A stretch of 64,000 nucleotides of DNA from Linnemannia hyalina (lineage: Eukaryota > Mortierellomycota > Mortierellomycetes > Mortierellales > Mortierellaceae), in the NCBI GenBank assembly GCA_019671135.1, contig JAHRHY010000008.1:1-64000 (forward strand), given 5' to 3'. Every line of letters begins with the position of its first letter. The first letter of the stretch is position 1. Positions 1-8,715 of the stretch are shown here, in pieces. A program made the translations under genes and the position numbers. Under the pieces are notes generated by a model. The model did not search any database and had not been told where the DNA came from. It worked only from the letters and a program-made list of their open reading frames with translations.

Positions 1-491
1 AAAAAAACCCTAAAAAACCCTAAAAAACCCTAAAAAACCCTAAAAAACCCTAAAAAACCCTAAAAAACCCTAAAAAACCCTAAAAAACCCTAAAAAAAAC
101 CCTAAAAAACCCTAAAAAACCCTAAAAAACCCTAAAAAACCCTAAAAAACCCTAAAAAACCCTAAAAAACCCTAAAAAACCCTAAAAAACCCTAAAAAAC
201 CCTAAAAAACCCTAAAAAACCCTAAAAAACCCTAAAAAACCCTAAAAAACCCTAAAAAACCCTAAAAAACCCTAAAAAACCCTAAAAAACCCTAAAAAAC
301 CCTAAAAAACCCTAAAAAACCCTAAAAAACCCTAAAAAACCCTAAAAAACCCTAAAAAACCCTAAAAAACCCTAAAAAACCCTAAAAAACCCTAAAAAAC
401 CCTAAAAAACCCTAAAAAACCCTAAAAAACCCTAAAAAACCCTAAAAAACCCTAAAAAACCCTAAAAAACCCTAAAAAACCCTAAAAAACC
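1..491. repeat. telomeric repeat array, 10-nt unit
   Basis: About 49 head-to-tail copies of AAAAAACCCT (C-rich strand; AGGGTTTTTT on the other strand) start at the first base. One unit near 91-102 has eight A's instead of six; the others I read are identical. The position at the window edge and the CCCTAA-containing unit make this a chromosome end. The unit is longer than the usual fungal TTAGGG. Confidence 0.93.
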
Positions 492-1021
492 ATGTAGTTA
501 TTTGCATATTATGTTTATATTTAAAAACAGTCAGGTCATCAACAGTCAGCATCAAGGGAGCATGTCCGCATCCTCTACAGTTGGAATCGTCTTGGGTCGA
601 AATAGTTAAATATGTAGTAGAATACTAATGGAAGTTGCAAGGATTCGTAAAGATAATTGGGGAAGGAATTTTTAACAAGATGGCAAATACATATAAGGAA
701 ATACATATAGAAAAGCAAAAGATCCCAAATAGATATAGTTATCTAGTAGTATTACAAAAACAAAACATAAGGAAAGAGTATTAAAATAAACATATTTTAC
801 ATATCGGTAATCACCGAGACAAAAGTGGTAGCAGCGCTTTATTTTGGTCGAGGAGGTACACCTATTTTCTCGACTTTTGTTAAGTTATGCCCCCCTTTTA
901 AAAATACCTATGTTTATATTACACATACTGCATTTATACAGATAAATCCACCGTAAATGCCATGCATATACATCATGATGATGATGGTACCAGCTTGGTT
1001 GACAGTACTTGAATTCCCTGG
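492..1021. mobile_element. degenerate end of an old M-family transposon
   Basis: After about 90 bases of unassigned sequence, 582 to about 890 is a diverged copy of the 317-bp M terminal unit (GGAATCGTCTTGGG near the left, TTAAGTTATGCCC near the right). At 894-1015 there is a diverged inverted copy of the sequence lying inside the right arm of intact M copies (compare 8610-8715, including the GGTACCAGCTTGGTTGACAG stretch). This is the outer end of an older element, cut off at 1022 by the next one. It holds no gene. Confidence 0.65.
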
Positions 1022-1139
1022 GGGAATCGTCTTGGGTCGAAATAGATAAATATGTTATGGAATACCAATGGAGGTTGCAAAAATTTGTACAGACAATTAT
1101 GGAAGGAGTTTTTAAAAAGATAACAAATACATCTATAAA

Positions 1140-2010
1140 GGGAATCGTCTTGGGTCGAAATAGATGAATATGTTATGGAATACCAATGGAGGTTGCAAGA
1201 ATTTGTACAGACAATTATGGAAGGAGTTTTTAAAAAGATAACAAATACATCTATAAAGAGTACATATACAAAAGCAAAAGAATCCAAATGGACATAGTTA
1301 TCTAGCAGTATTACAAGAGCAAAACGTAAGGAGAGAGTATCAACATAAACATATTTTACATATCGGTAATCGGGCAGGACAAAAAGGTTGGAGCGCTTTT
1401 TTTTGGGCGAGGGAGTACCCAACCCACGCATTGGAATATTAAAGTAGATCAAGAGTAGATTATAAAATAAGAGATACATAATAGGTCAACGTGGGGAATA
1501 TATTTGTCGCGGATATCAAAGCCAATCTGTAAAACAAAATACACATCTAAAGGGAGTACCCAACCCACGCATTGGAATATTAAAGTAGATCAAGAGTAGA
1601 TTATAAAATAAGAGATACATAATAGGTCAACGTGGGGAATATATTTGTCGCGGATATCAAAGCCAATCTGTAAAACAAAATACACATCTAAATGGGAATC
1701 GTCTTGGGTCGAAATAGATGAATATGTTATGGAATACCAATGGAGGTTGCAAGAATTTGTACAGACAATTATGGAAGGAGTTTTTAAAAAGATAACAAAT
1801 ACATCTATAAAGAGTACATATACAAAAGCAAAAGAATCCAAATGGACATAGTTATCTAGCAGTATTACAAGAGCAAAACGTAAGGAGAGAGTATCAACAT
1901 AAACATATTTTACATATCGGTAATCGGGCAGGACAAAAAGGTTGGAGCGCTTTTTTTTGGGCGAGGGAGTACACCTGTTTTCTCGTCTTTTGTTAAGCTA
2001 TGCCCACCAT
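1140..2010. repeat. M1 left terminal arm (S-T-T-S)
   Basis: Two copies of the 317-bp terminal unit S, both starting GGGAATCG (1140 and 1694), are separated by linker T. T is partly duplicated here: the stretch beginning GGGAGTACCCAACC occurs at 1411 and again at 1552, a 141-bp tandem repeat. The arm is therefore 871 bp instead of the 730 bp seen in M2 and M3. The inner S runs on into TATGCCCACCAT at 2010. Confidence 0.85.
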
Positions 2011-2097
2011 GTCTTAATATGACATATCTGGGGAATTCTAGGGAATAATTGACATAATTACGTGTGTATAATCCCTATTTTTGCAGAAAACGACATT

Positions 2098-3378
2098 ATG
2101 GAGACTAATACCATCGTAAACCCTACGCCAAAGAAACTTGCACGGCTGCTTGATAATCTGTTGGAGAACGAATGGGGATTTCTTGATGAACCGTGGCCAA
2201 TGTGCCCAAAGGTCAAGACATTTCATCGTTCAGAGTTGAAACCAATTGCAAGAATACAGGATATGAAAAAGGTGTTGATGAAGAGACTTGGAGCCATACC
2301 AGTGTTTTTCTTTCTATCTACCATCTGGAGTAAACACTATTTCCCTGGTCCATATAACGCACTTGAGAAAGGAATTGCATTCTTGTACTTTTTCGTCGCT
2401 GGAGAGACTATGGATTCCATGGCACAGTATATGCCAAAGTCCACATTCCATTTGATATACAGCACATTCGTCAAGGTGGAACGTGCATTATTTGAGAAGG
2501 AGATTACACGCTGTTTTGCATCTATGTTCTCTTCGTTGGAAATTCGTATTCGAACAGCCAATTGGAAAAATCCCCCAATGTTCAAGCATGTAACTCTCTA
2601 CTTGGATGGTCATGACTCTCGAGCAACATATGGGGAAGACAAAGCAGCAATGTATTCTTATAAGCTAAAGAAATCGGGTTTGAGAACGCAAGTGGCCATC
2701 GATGCCAATGGAATGGTTCTCTTTGTATCCAAATCAGCGTCATGTCGTGATAACAACGATGGGAAAATGTTACAAGAGATGGGCATTGGCAAGATGATCG
2801 ACAGCATGGACTGTATTGCTCTCGATGGAGGATATACACAATACATTGGCGATATTGTGGAAAAAGAAAAGTTGGACGAGCGTAACTTCTGTTTTCCCAT
2901 CCGTAAGAAACGACTACAGCAACTCCACGAAGAGGAATCCAACTTTAATGCTATGTTTGGTGGATTTCGATCTACGTCAGAGGCTGTCTTTGGTGATCTC
3001 ATGAAAACATTCGCCAAGTTTAATAACAAGGAGATTGTAAGAGTTGGATCCAAAAAGGAGTTTAATCTTACATTCCGCCTTTGTCTTCTGTTGCTAAATA
3101 TTCGCAACTTTGTTAAAGCAGTGGACATCGAAGAGCAGCCACATCATCGTGGATGGATGGAAGAAGGAGTAGATTATCCACGAGAAAGGCAACTTGTCCC
3201 AGAGTTAACTCAAACCGTTACAGTACAAAACAAACTGGAAAATGGTCTTGAGTTACAAAGAATGCAAGAGAAATTTGTAGGAATAGATGTTGCTTCAGAT
3301 GATGATGATGAACAAACGTCAAATAAGGATGATGACGAGGAAATGTCAAACCACGAAGATGATAATACCAGTCTATAA
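2098..3378 (+). CDS. HARBI1-like DDE transposase of M1
   Basis: Probable transposase catalysing cut-and-paste movement of the M element. The start at 2098 (Met-Glu-Thr) is preferred over the upstream ATG at 2062 because the E-element homologue aligns only from its own internal Met-Asp-Leu; this gives 426 residues. Motifs in DDE_Tnp_4 order: LDGHDSR (first Asp, residue 170), an ANG..LFVSKSASCRD block, ALDGGY (second Asp, 243), and FRSTSEAVFGDL (Glu, 295), which matches the R-x-x-x-E-x-x-F-G pattern of HARBI1/PIF. The C-terminus is a highly acidic tail. The gene is convergent with rep, with 35 bp between the stops. Family assignment is from motif order; no search was run. Confidence 0.75.
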   Translation: METNTIVNPTPKKLARLLDNLLENEWGFLDEPWPMCPKVKTFHRSELKPIARIQDMKKVLMKRLGAIPVFFFLSTIWSKHYFPGPYNALEKGIAFLYFFVAGETMDSMAQYMPKSTFHLIYSTFVKVERALFEKEITRCFASMFSSLEIRIRTANWKNPPMFKHVTLYLDGHDSRATYGEDKAAMYSYKLKKSGLRTQVAIDANGMVLFVSKSASCRDNNDGKMLQEMGIGKMIDSMDCIALDGGYTQYIGDIVEKEKLDERNFCFPIRKKRLQQLHEEESNFNAMFGGFRSTSEAVFGDLMKTFAKFNNKEIVRVGSKKEFNLTFRLCLLLLNIRNFVKAVDIEEQPHHRGWMEEGVDYPRERQLVPELTQTVTVQNKLENGLELQRMQEKFVGIDVASDDDDEQTSNKDDDEEMSNHEDDNTSL

Positions 3379-3413
3379 TTAACAAAAGTCTTTCCAAAGT
3401 TTTTAAAAACCTC

Positions 3414-3793
3414 TCAAACGCGCTCGCACTTCATATCAAGTATATTATGTGAATTAACCACTCTAATCGCTCGAAATGTCATGAACGGCACACCTTTCAC
3501 ACTACCAATTCTCTGTAGACCTTGAAGATGCTCCACACGCCATGGTGTCCAAATCTTTGCCAACGATTTTCCTGCGCGCACCTTTATGCCACATGCTGTA
3601 ATAAAATGCCAACGATGTTCAGAACGAAATTCTTTGAGACCGGCCGCGACAATGGTATACTCCTCATCAGGCTTTAGAATTCGGTCGGCTGCAGTATACA
3701 TCGAAACATGAATAGTTTTCAGATGTAATACATTTGTATCTACTGTATCTTCATCATATTCGAAGATATCTGCAAGTGGGGCACTATACCTGT
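3414..3793 (-). pseudogene. M1 rep-like gene, 3' part cut off by M2
   Basis: This is the C-terminal quarter of the rep-like protein, ending in a Cys-Glu-Arg-Val terminus. Reading is broken at 3794 by the left tip of M2. The other part is 9446-10772. The two parts add to 1707 bp; subtracting the duplicated TGT gives 1704 bp, exactly the length of the intact gene in M2 and M3. An open frame continues from this part into the M2 arm, but that is a fusion by chance. Confidence 0.85.
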
Positions 3794-4523
3794 GGGAATC
3801 GTCTTGGGTCGAAATAGATGAATATGTTATGGAATACCAATGGAGGTTGCAAGAATTTGTACAGACAATTATGGAAGGAGTTTTTAAAAAGATAACAAAT
3901 ACATCTATAAAGAGTACATATACAAAAGCAAAAGAATCCAAATGGACATAGTTATCTAGCAGTATTACAAGAGCAAAACGTAAGGAGAGAGTATCAACAT
4001 AAACATATTTTACATATCGGTAATCGGGCAGGACAAAAAGGTTGGAGCGCTTTTTTTTGGGCGAGGGAGTACCCAACCCACGCATTGGAATATTAAAGTA
4101 GATCAAGAGTAGAATATAAAATAAGAGATACATAATAGGTCAACGTGGGGAATATATTTGTCGCGGATATCAAAGCCAATCTGTAAAACAAAATACACAT
4201 CTAAATGGGAATCGTCTTGGGTCGAAATAGATGAATATGTTATGGAATACCAATGGAGGTTGCAAGAATTTGTACAGACAATTATGGAAGGAGTTTTTAA
4301 AAAGATAACAAATACATCTATAAAGAGTACATATACAAAAGCAAAAGAATCCAAATGGACATAGTTATCTAGCAGTATTACAAGAGCAAAACGTAAGGAG
4401 AGAGTATCAACATAAACATATTTTACATATCGGTAATCGGGCAGGACAAAAAGGTTGGAGCGCTTTTTTTTGGGCGAGGGAGTACACCTGTTTTCTCGTC
4501 TTTTGTTAAGCTATGCCCACCAT
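3794..4523. repeat. M2 left terminal arm (S-T-S)
   Basis: Two 317-bp S units, starting at 3794 and 4207, are joined by linker T (about 4072-4206). The inverse of the whole 730-bp arm is at 8716-9445. The inner S plus the sequence to 4610 forms the 5' leader of the transposase gene and contains a TATAAT-like stretch near 4579. Confidence 0.88.
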
Positions 4524-4610
4524 GTCTTAATATGACATATCTGGGGAATTCTAGGGAATAATTGACATAATTACGTGTGTATAATCCCTATTTTTGCAGA
4601 AAACGACATT

Positions 4611-5891
4611 ATGGAGACTGATACCATCGTAAACCCTACGCCAAAGAAACTTGCACGGCTGCTTGATAATCTGTTGGAGAACGAATGGGGATTTCTTGAT
4701 GAACCGTGGCCAATGTGCCCAAAGGTCAAGACATTTCATCGTTCAGAGTTGAAACCAATTGCAAGAATACAGGATATGAAAAAGGTGTTGATGAAGAGAC
4801 TTGGAGCCATACCAGTGTTTTTCTTTCTATCTACCATCTGGAGTAAACACTATTTCCCTGGTCCATATAACGCACTTGAGAAAGGAATTGCATTCTTGTA
4901 CTTTTTCGTCGCTGGAGAGACTATGGATTCCATGGCACAGTATATGCCAAAGTCCACATTCCATTTGATATACAGCACATTCGTCAAGGTGGAACGTGCA
5001 TTATTTGAGAAGGAGATTACACGCTGTTTTGCATCTATGTTCTCTTCGTTGGAAATTCGTATTCGAACAGCCAATTGGAAAAATCCCCCAATGTTCAAGC
5101 ATGTAACTCTCTACTTGGATGGTCATGACTCTCGAGCAACATATGGGGAAGATAAAGCAGCAATGTATTCTTATAAGTTAAAGAAATCGGGTTTGAGAAC
5201 GCAAGTGGCCATCGATGCCAATGGAATGGTTCTCTTTGTATCCAAATCAGCGTCATGTCGTGATAACAACGATGGGAAAATGTTACAAGAGATGGGCATT
5301 GGCAAGAAGATGGACAGCATGGACTGTATTGCTCTCGATGGAGGATATACACAATACATTGGCGATATTGTGGAAAAAGAAAAGTTGGACGAGCGTAACT
5401 TCTGTTTTCCCATCCGTAAGAAACGACTACAGCAACTCCACGAAGAGGAATCCAACTTTAATGCTATGTTTGGTGGATTTCGATCTACGTCAGAGGCTGT
5501 CTTTGGTGATCTCATGAAAACATTCGCCAAGTTTAATAACAAGGAGATTGTAAGAGTTGGATCCAAAAAGGAGTTTAATCTTACATTCCGCCTTTGTCTT
5601 CTGTTGCTAAATATTCGCAACTTTGTTAAAGCAGTGGACATCGAAGAGCAGCCACATCATCGTGGATGGATGGAAGAAGGAGTAGATTATCCACGAGAAA
5701 GGCAACTTGTCCCAGAGTTAACTCAAACCGTTACAGTACAAAACAAACTGGAAAATGGTCTTGAGTTACAAAGAATGCAAGAGAAATTTGTAGGAATAGA
5801 TGTTGCTTCAGATGATGATGATGAACAAACGTCAAATAAGGATGATGACGAGGAAATGTCAAACCACGAAGATGATAATACCAGTCTATAA
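4611..5891 (+). CDS. HARBI1-like DDE transposase of M2
   Basis: 426 residues from the Met-Glu-Thr start. It is nearly identical to the M1 copy; differences are scattered single residues such as Lys-Met for Met-Ile just before the second catalytic block. The DDE motifs (LDGHD, ALDGGY, FRSTSEAVFG) are intact, so this copy looks active. The stop is 35 bp from the convergent rep stop, and a TTTTTAAAAA motif lies between them. This copy and M3's are the best candidates to supply transposase for the family. Confidence 0.78.
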   Translation: METDTIVNPTPKKLARLLDNLLENEWGFLDEPWPMCPKVKTFHRSELKPIARIQDMKKVLMKRLGAIPVFFFLSTIWSKHYFPGPYNALEKGIAFLYFFVAGETMDSMAQYMPKSTFHLIYSTFVKVERALFEKEITRCFASMFSSLEIRIRTANWKNPPMFKHVTLYLDGHDSRATYGEDKAAMYSYKLKKSGLRTQVAIDANGMVLFVSKSASCRDNNDGKMLQEMGIGKKMDSMDCIALDGGYTQYIGDIVEKEKLDERNFCFPIRKKRLQQLHEEESNFNAMFGGFRSTSEAVFGDLMKTFAKFNNKEIVRVGSKKEFNLTFRLCLLLLNIRNFVKAVDIEEQPHHRGWMEEGVDYPRERQLVPELTQTVTVQNKLENGLELQRMQEKFVGIDVASDDDDEQTSNKDDDEEMSNHEDDNTSL

Positions 5892-5926
5892 TTAACAAAA
5901 GTCTTTCCAAAGTTTTTAAAAACCTC

Positions 5927-7630
5927 TCAAACGCGCTCGCACTTCATATCAAGTATATTATGTGAATTAACCACTCTAATCGCTCGAAATGTCATGAACG
6001 GCACACCTTTCACACTACCAATTCTCTGTAGACCTTGAAGATGCTCCACACGCCATGGTGTCCAAATCTTTGCCAACGATTTTCCTGCGCGCACCTTTAT
6101 GCCACATGCTGTAATAAAATGCCAACGATGTTCAGAACGAAATTCTTTGAGACCGGCCGCTACAATGGTATACTCCTCATCAGGCTTTAGAATTCGGTCG
6201 GCTGCAGTATACATCGAAACATGAATAGTTTTCAGATGTAATACATTTGTATCTACTGTATCTTCATCATATTCGAAGATATCTGCAAGTGGGGCACTAT
6301 ACCTGTTATGAACACGCTTTGGCCAGGCAATAGAGATGTTGTCAACTTCCACAATTCCAACTTTGCTAAATTTACGAATGACGTTAGAAGATGCATCCCT
6401 CGAAGGAAACATTCCTTTTTGCGAGCCAGCAACTAGCGTGATGGCAGTACATCCAGGCTCGCGCTTAAATGTCCTTATTTCGCCCAAAATAACTTCATCT
6501 TTCCCATTTACCTCTTCTACATGTCCTTCCACAAAATATATAGGTCTATCGTTAAAGGAATAGTTAGCCAGCAAAAGTGTAATAAGCTCGGGGTTCTTAA
6601 AGTTTTGCCACATATATCCATACTTCTTAGAGGTTACCGAATTCCACCAGTGACAATAAGCAAACAGTTTCTCATGTGGAAAATGTACAGCCACCATCGA
6701 GGTAATGCATTTTGCACGTTCCTCCCACTGCATCTCAAAGGAACATTTAAATGTTTTACATTTCTTCAAGAGATTCTTTGTCTTGTCCATTTCGTCTTGA
6801 TATGACTGAAGAGATCTCAAAGATGAACCTTCAAACGTCAGCTCGATACGACTATAACCATGCTTTTTATATTTTTTAACTCGTCGTCCAAATGCTGTTT
6901 CTTTCTCCACCAAATCCTCCAAACGTGAACCAAGGCTCTTTCGCACCTCGGCACTTTCCAAAATCTGGACAAATTTGTTATACACCTTATATCGGATATT
7001 CTTTGTATCCCCTTTTCGACCTCTCCATGAAATACAATGATGTCCTACTCTTCCCACATCATCGACAATTTTTGTAGTTTTCGTTTGTTTTAGCAATCTC
7101 TCCACGTGCAGTCGTGTGGTAATACGTGTACAATCATAGGCAAAGTCTATGTCATGTAAAGCAATGCCGCTCTCGTTCAAGCTAGACAACATGTTCGTCA
7201 AAATTGGCACAACAATCTTTGCGCGGGAAAAATCTAAAGAAACCTTGATGGCAATAAATCCCTGTTGGTATTCTTTTCCAACAAACAACTTTCTATGGCG
7301 TTTGACCATGCGCGGAGAAAAATAGTTATCATCCATTTTAACCTGCCTAGCATCGACCAACTTTACAGATTCCACATTTAAATCGGTGTGGTTAAATGCA
7401 TCGCGCAGTTCAGCAATGTACTTTCCAATTGCTGTACCTTTAGTGGTATCGTCAGCAAAGTTATATATACCCCAAAAGATGATGGAATCGCAAAAGAGTT
7501 TGGAGAATTTGGTGAATCCTTTTCTCTCCACACTGCCAAATGGTGCTGACTGTAGATTACCCACATTTGACAGCAAATGGGAAATTTCGTTGATGGCTTT
7601 GTTTATCAGAGATTCTTTTGTTGGCGACAT
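5927..7630 (-). CDS. Rep_trans-like replication-initiator-like protein of M2
   Basis: 567 residues. The N-terminal third is unassigned. The middle carries, in order, IDFAYDCTRIT (residues 161-171), IRYKVYNKFVQ (212-222) and YSRIELTF (259-266). These resemble the R-I-D-L-A-Y-D, Y-x-x-Y-D-K and R-x-E-[LV] motifs of bacterial and phage replication initiators of the Rep_trans (PF02486) type. That resemblance is from pattern recognition and needs a profile search. The C-terminal half has several Trp-rich and beta-like blocks of unknown role. Conservation across copies with mostly conservative changes argues that it is a real protein. It might act on DNA ends or replicate an extrachromosomal form. 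Start: the Met at 7630 aligns in all copies. Confidence 0.72.
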   Translation of the reverse strand: MSPTKESLINKAINEISHLLSNVGNLQSAPFGSVERKGFTKFSKLFCDSIIFWGIYNFADDTTKGTAIGKYIAELRDAFNHTDLNVESVKLVDARQVKMDDNYFSPRMVKRHRKLFVGKEYQQGFIAIKVSLDFSRAKIVVPILTNMLSSLNESGIALHDIDFAYDCTRITTRLHVERLLKQTKTTKIVDDVGRVGHHCISWRGRKGDTKNIRYKVYNKFVQILESAEVRKSLGSRLEDLVEKETAFGRRVKKYKKHGYSRIELTFEGSSLRSLQSYQDEMDKTKNLLKKCKTFKCSFEMQWEERAKCITSMVAVHFPHEKLFAYCHWWNSVTSKKYGYMWQNFKNPELITLLLANYSFNDRPIYFVEGHVEEVNGKDEVILGEIRTFKREPGCTAITLVAGSQKGMFPSRDASSNVIRKFSKVGIVEVDNISIAWPKRVHNRYSAPLADIFEYDEDTVDTNVLHLKTIHVSMYTAADRILKPDEEYTIVAAGLKEFRSEHRWHFITACGIKVRAGKSLAKIWTPWRVEHLQGLQRIGSVKGVPFMTFRAIRVVNSHNILDMKCERV

Positions 7631-7675
7631 AATAAAAGGTATACTTAGGTTTTAAAAAGTCTATAATTTAGGTCG

Positions 7676-7948
7676 TCATTTTTTTCTAAGCATATATTCA
7701 CCAGCGTCTTTCTCGGTAAGTAATCCATCTGCACGTATTTTGTCACGTAGGAGTTGATAAGATGCCTCTAATAACTTTTTTATGCCGTTAGTGCCAAATA
7801 TAGTGGCATCTTGTGGAAAGAGGTTACGATGATGATCTAAAAATTCATCCAAATAGACAAACATACACAATTCCAGATTCTTCTCATAAATAAAATCTGC
7901 AACAACTTCCTGCTGGCGTGCTTTGGTTAAACGTGTAGGCCTGGGCAT
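7676..7948 (-). CDS. 90-residue conserved M protein
   Basis: I do not recognise this family. The protein is small and mostly helical-looking, with a basic N-terminus (PRPTRLTKARQQ), a central aromatic/acidic segment (FVYLDEFLDHH) and a Lys-rich end. It lies directly upstream of rep on the same strand, with a 45-bp gap holding a TTTTAAAAA motif. Its 5' end faces the zinc-finger gene across a 196-bp divergent spacer. The M3 homologue differs at roughly one residue in six, with mostly conservative changes and no frame breaks, which supports a real selected gene. A DNA-binding accessory role is possible but unsupported. Confidence 0.65.
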   Translation of the reverse strand: MPRPTRLTKARQQEVVADFIYEKNLELCMFVYLDEFLDHHRNLFPQDATIFGTNGIKKLLEASYQLLRDKIRADGLLTEKDAGEYMLRKK

Positions 7949-8144
7949 AATATATTTGCGGCGATAAGACGTCTAAATGGTCATCCCCCTATATACCTAT
8001 TTGTCAATTACTCCCTTGAATAGATACAACTTGACATCTATATTAGATATTGTTGTGTATGCCCTCAAACACAAACATTGAGAGAAATATTCCCGGGAAA
8101 AAACGTGGTATATCAACTATCAAGAGATCACCATTCCGCCTAAT
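7949..8144. promoter_or_regulatory. divergent promoter region of M2
   Basis: A 196-bp spacer between the start codons of the 90-residue gene (-) and the zinc-finger gene (+). It contains the near-palindrome ATTCCCGGGAAA around 8090-8101 and TTGTCAATTACTCCC near 8009. The same spacer occurs in M1 (11091-11289) and M3 (17074-17268), with the palindrome conserved. The palindrome shares its GGGAAT/ATTCCC core with the transposon tips, so one protein may bind both places; this is an inference. Confidence 0.5.
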
Positions 8145-8537
8145 ATGCCAAAAAGGATTTGCAACAGGTGTGACCAAAAGAAGCCTTTATATGATTTCTA
8201 CGATGATTCCAGAAATACATGTAAGGAATGCAAGATAAAGTCTTCCAAGGAGAGCTATCAGGCAAAAAAGAATGGTGGAAAGCATGTGAAATCTGGGAGA
8301 TGTAAGAAAGATGAGGATGTGCAACAATCCGATGATGATTTACAGTATGAGAATAAGAAGTTAAAGAAACGTGTCAGAAAATTGGAGAAAGAAATGGATA
8401 AGATGAACCAAATTATTTCCCAGCAGAAGAGGGAGATTTATATAATAAATGCCTTGATCAAAGGATTTGCCAGTGGTCTCATGGTAAATCAAGAGGAAGA
8501 ATTAGATACAGCCAATGTTGTTGAGCTATCGGAATAA
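8145..8537 (+). CDS. Cys4 zinc-finger/coiled-coil protein of M2
   Basis: 130 residues. The N-terminus has a Cys4 zinc-binding knuckle, C6-x2-C9 and C26-x2-C29, in the pattern ICNRCDQKKPLYDFY...NTCKEC. This pattern is common in phage and large-DNA-virus accessory zinc fingers. A basic Lys-rich linker and an acidic patch follow, then a predicted coiled coil (about residues 58-95, heptads LKKRVRKLEKEMDKM) and a short acidic C-terminus. The protein probably binds DNA as a dimer; the exact role is unknown. The stop is followed within 10 bases by TTTTAAAA. Confidence 0.75.
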   Translation: MPKRICNRCDQKKPLYDFYDDSRNTCKECKIKSSKESYQAKKNGGKHVKSGRCKKDEDVQQSDDDLQYENKKLKKRVRKLEKEMDKMNQIISQQKREIYIINALIKGFASGLMVNQEEELDTANVVELSE

Positions 8538-8715
8538 ACTTTTAAAATGTGCAATATATATACCTTCCATGAGTAGTATTATGGGAATTATTCCCAGGAA
8601 ATTCATGTACTGTCAACCAAGCTGGTACCATTATCATCATGATGTATATGCATGAGATTCACCGTGGACACACGTATAAATGCTATATATGTTATATGAA
8701 CGTAGGTGATTTAAA
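8538..8715. other. non-coding right shoulder of M2
   Basis: Between the zinc-finger stop and the right arm. It holds TTTTAAAATG right after the stop, a GGGAATTATTCCC palindrome near 8583-8595 followed by CAGGAAATTC, and a GGTACCATTATCATCATG stretch. The equivalent in M3 is where the gypsy element inserted. No ORF is supported. Confidence 0.6.

Noticed and set aside
1..491. CRISPR-like array
   Set aside because: No spacers; pure short tandem units at a chromosome end are telomeric.
1645..1851. 68-residue frame repeated in the M arms (SRISKPICKTKY...)
   Set aside because: It recurs only because the arm recurs, starts without ATG, and spans the T/S boundary. I report the arms as repeats, not as genes.
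2062..2097. Upstream ATG of the M transposase (12 extra residues)
   Set aside because: Homology with the E transposase starts at the internal Met-Glu-Thr / Met-Asp-Leu.
2658..3128. 156-residue antisense frames under the M transposase (also at 5171, 12400 and 14295)
   Set aside because: Shadow frames of a motif-supported gene on the other strand.
5927..7630. Helitron RepHel or telomere-linked RecQ helicase
   Set aside because: No helicase Walker motifs and no HUH motif are visible in the 567 residues, and the element has TIRs and a target duplication, unlike Helitrons.
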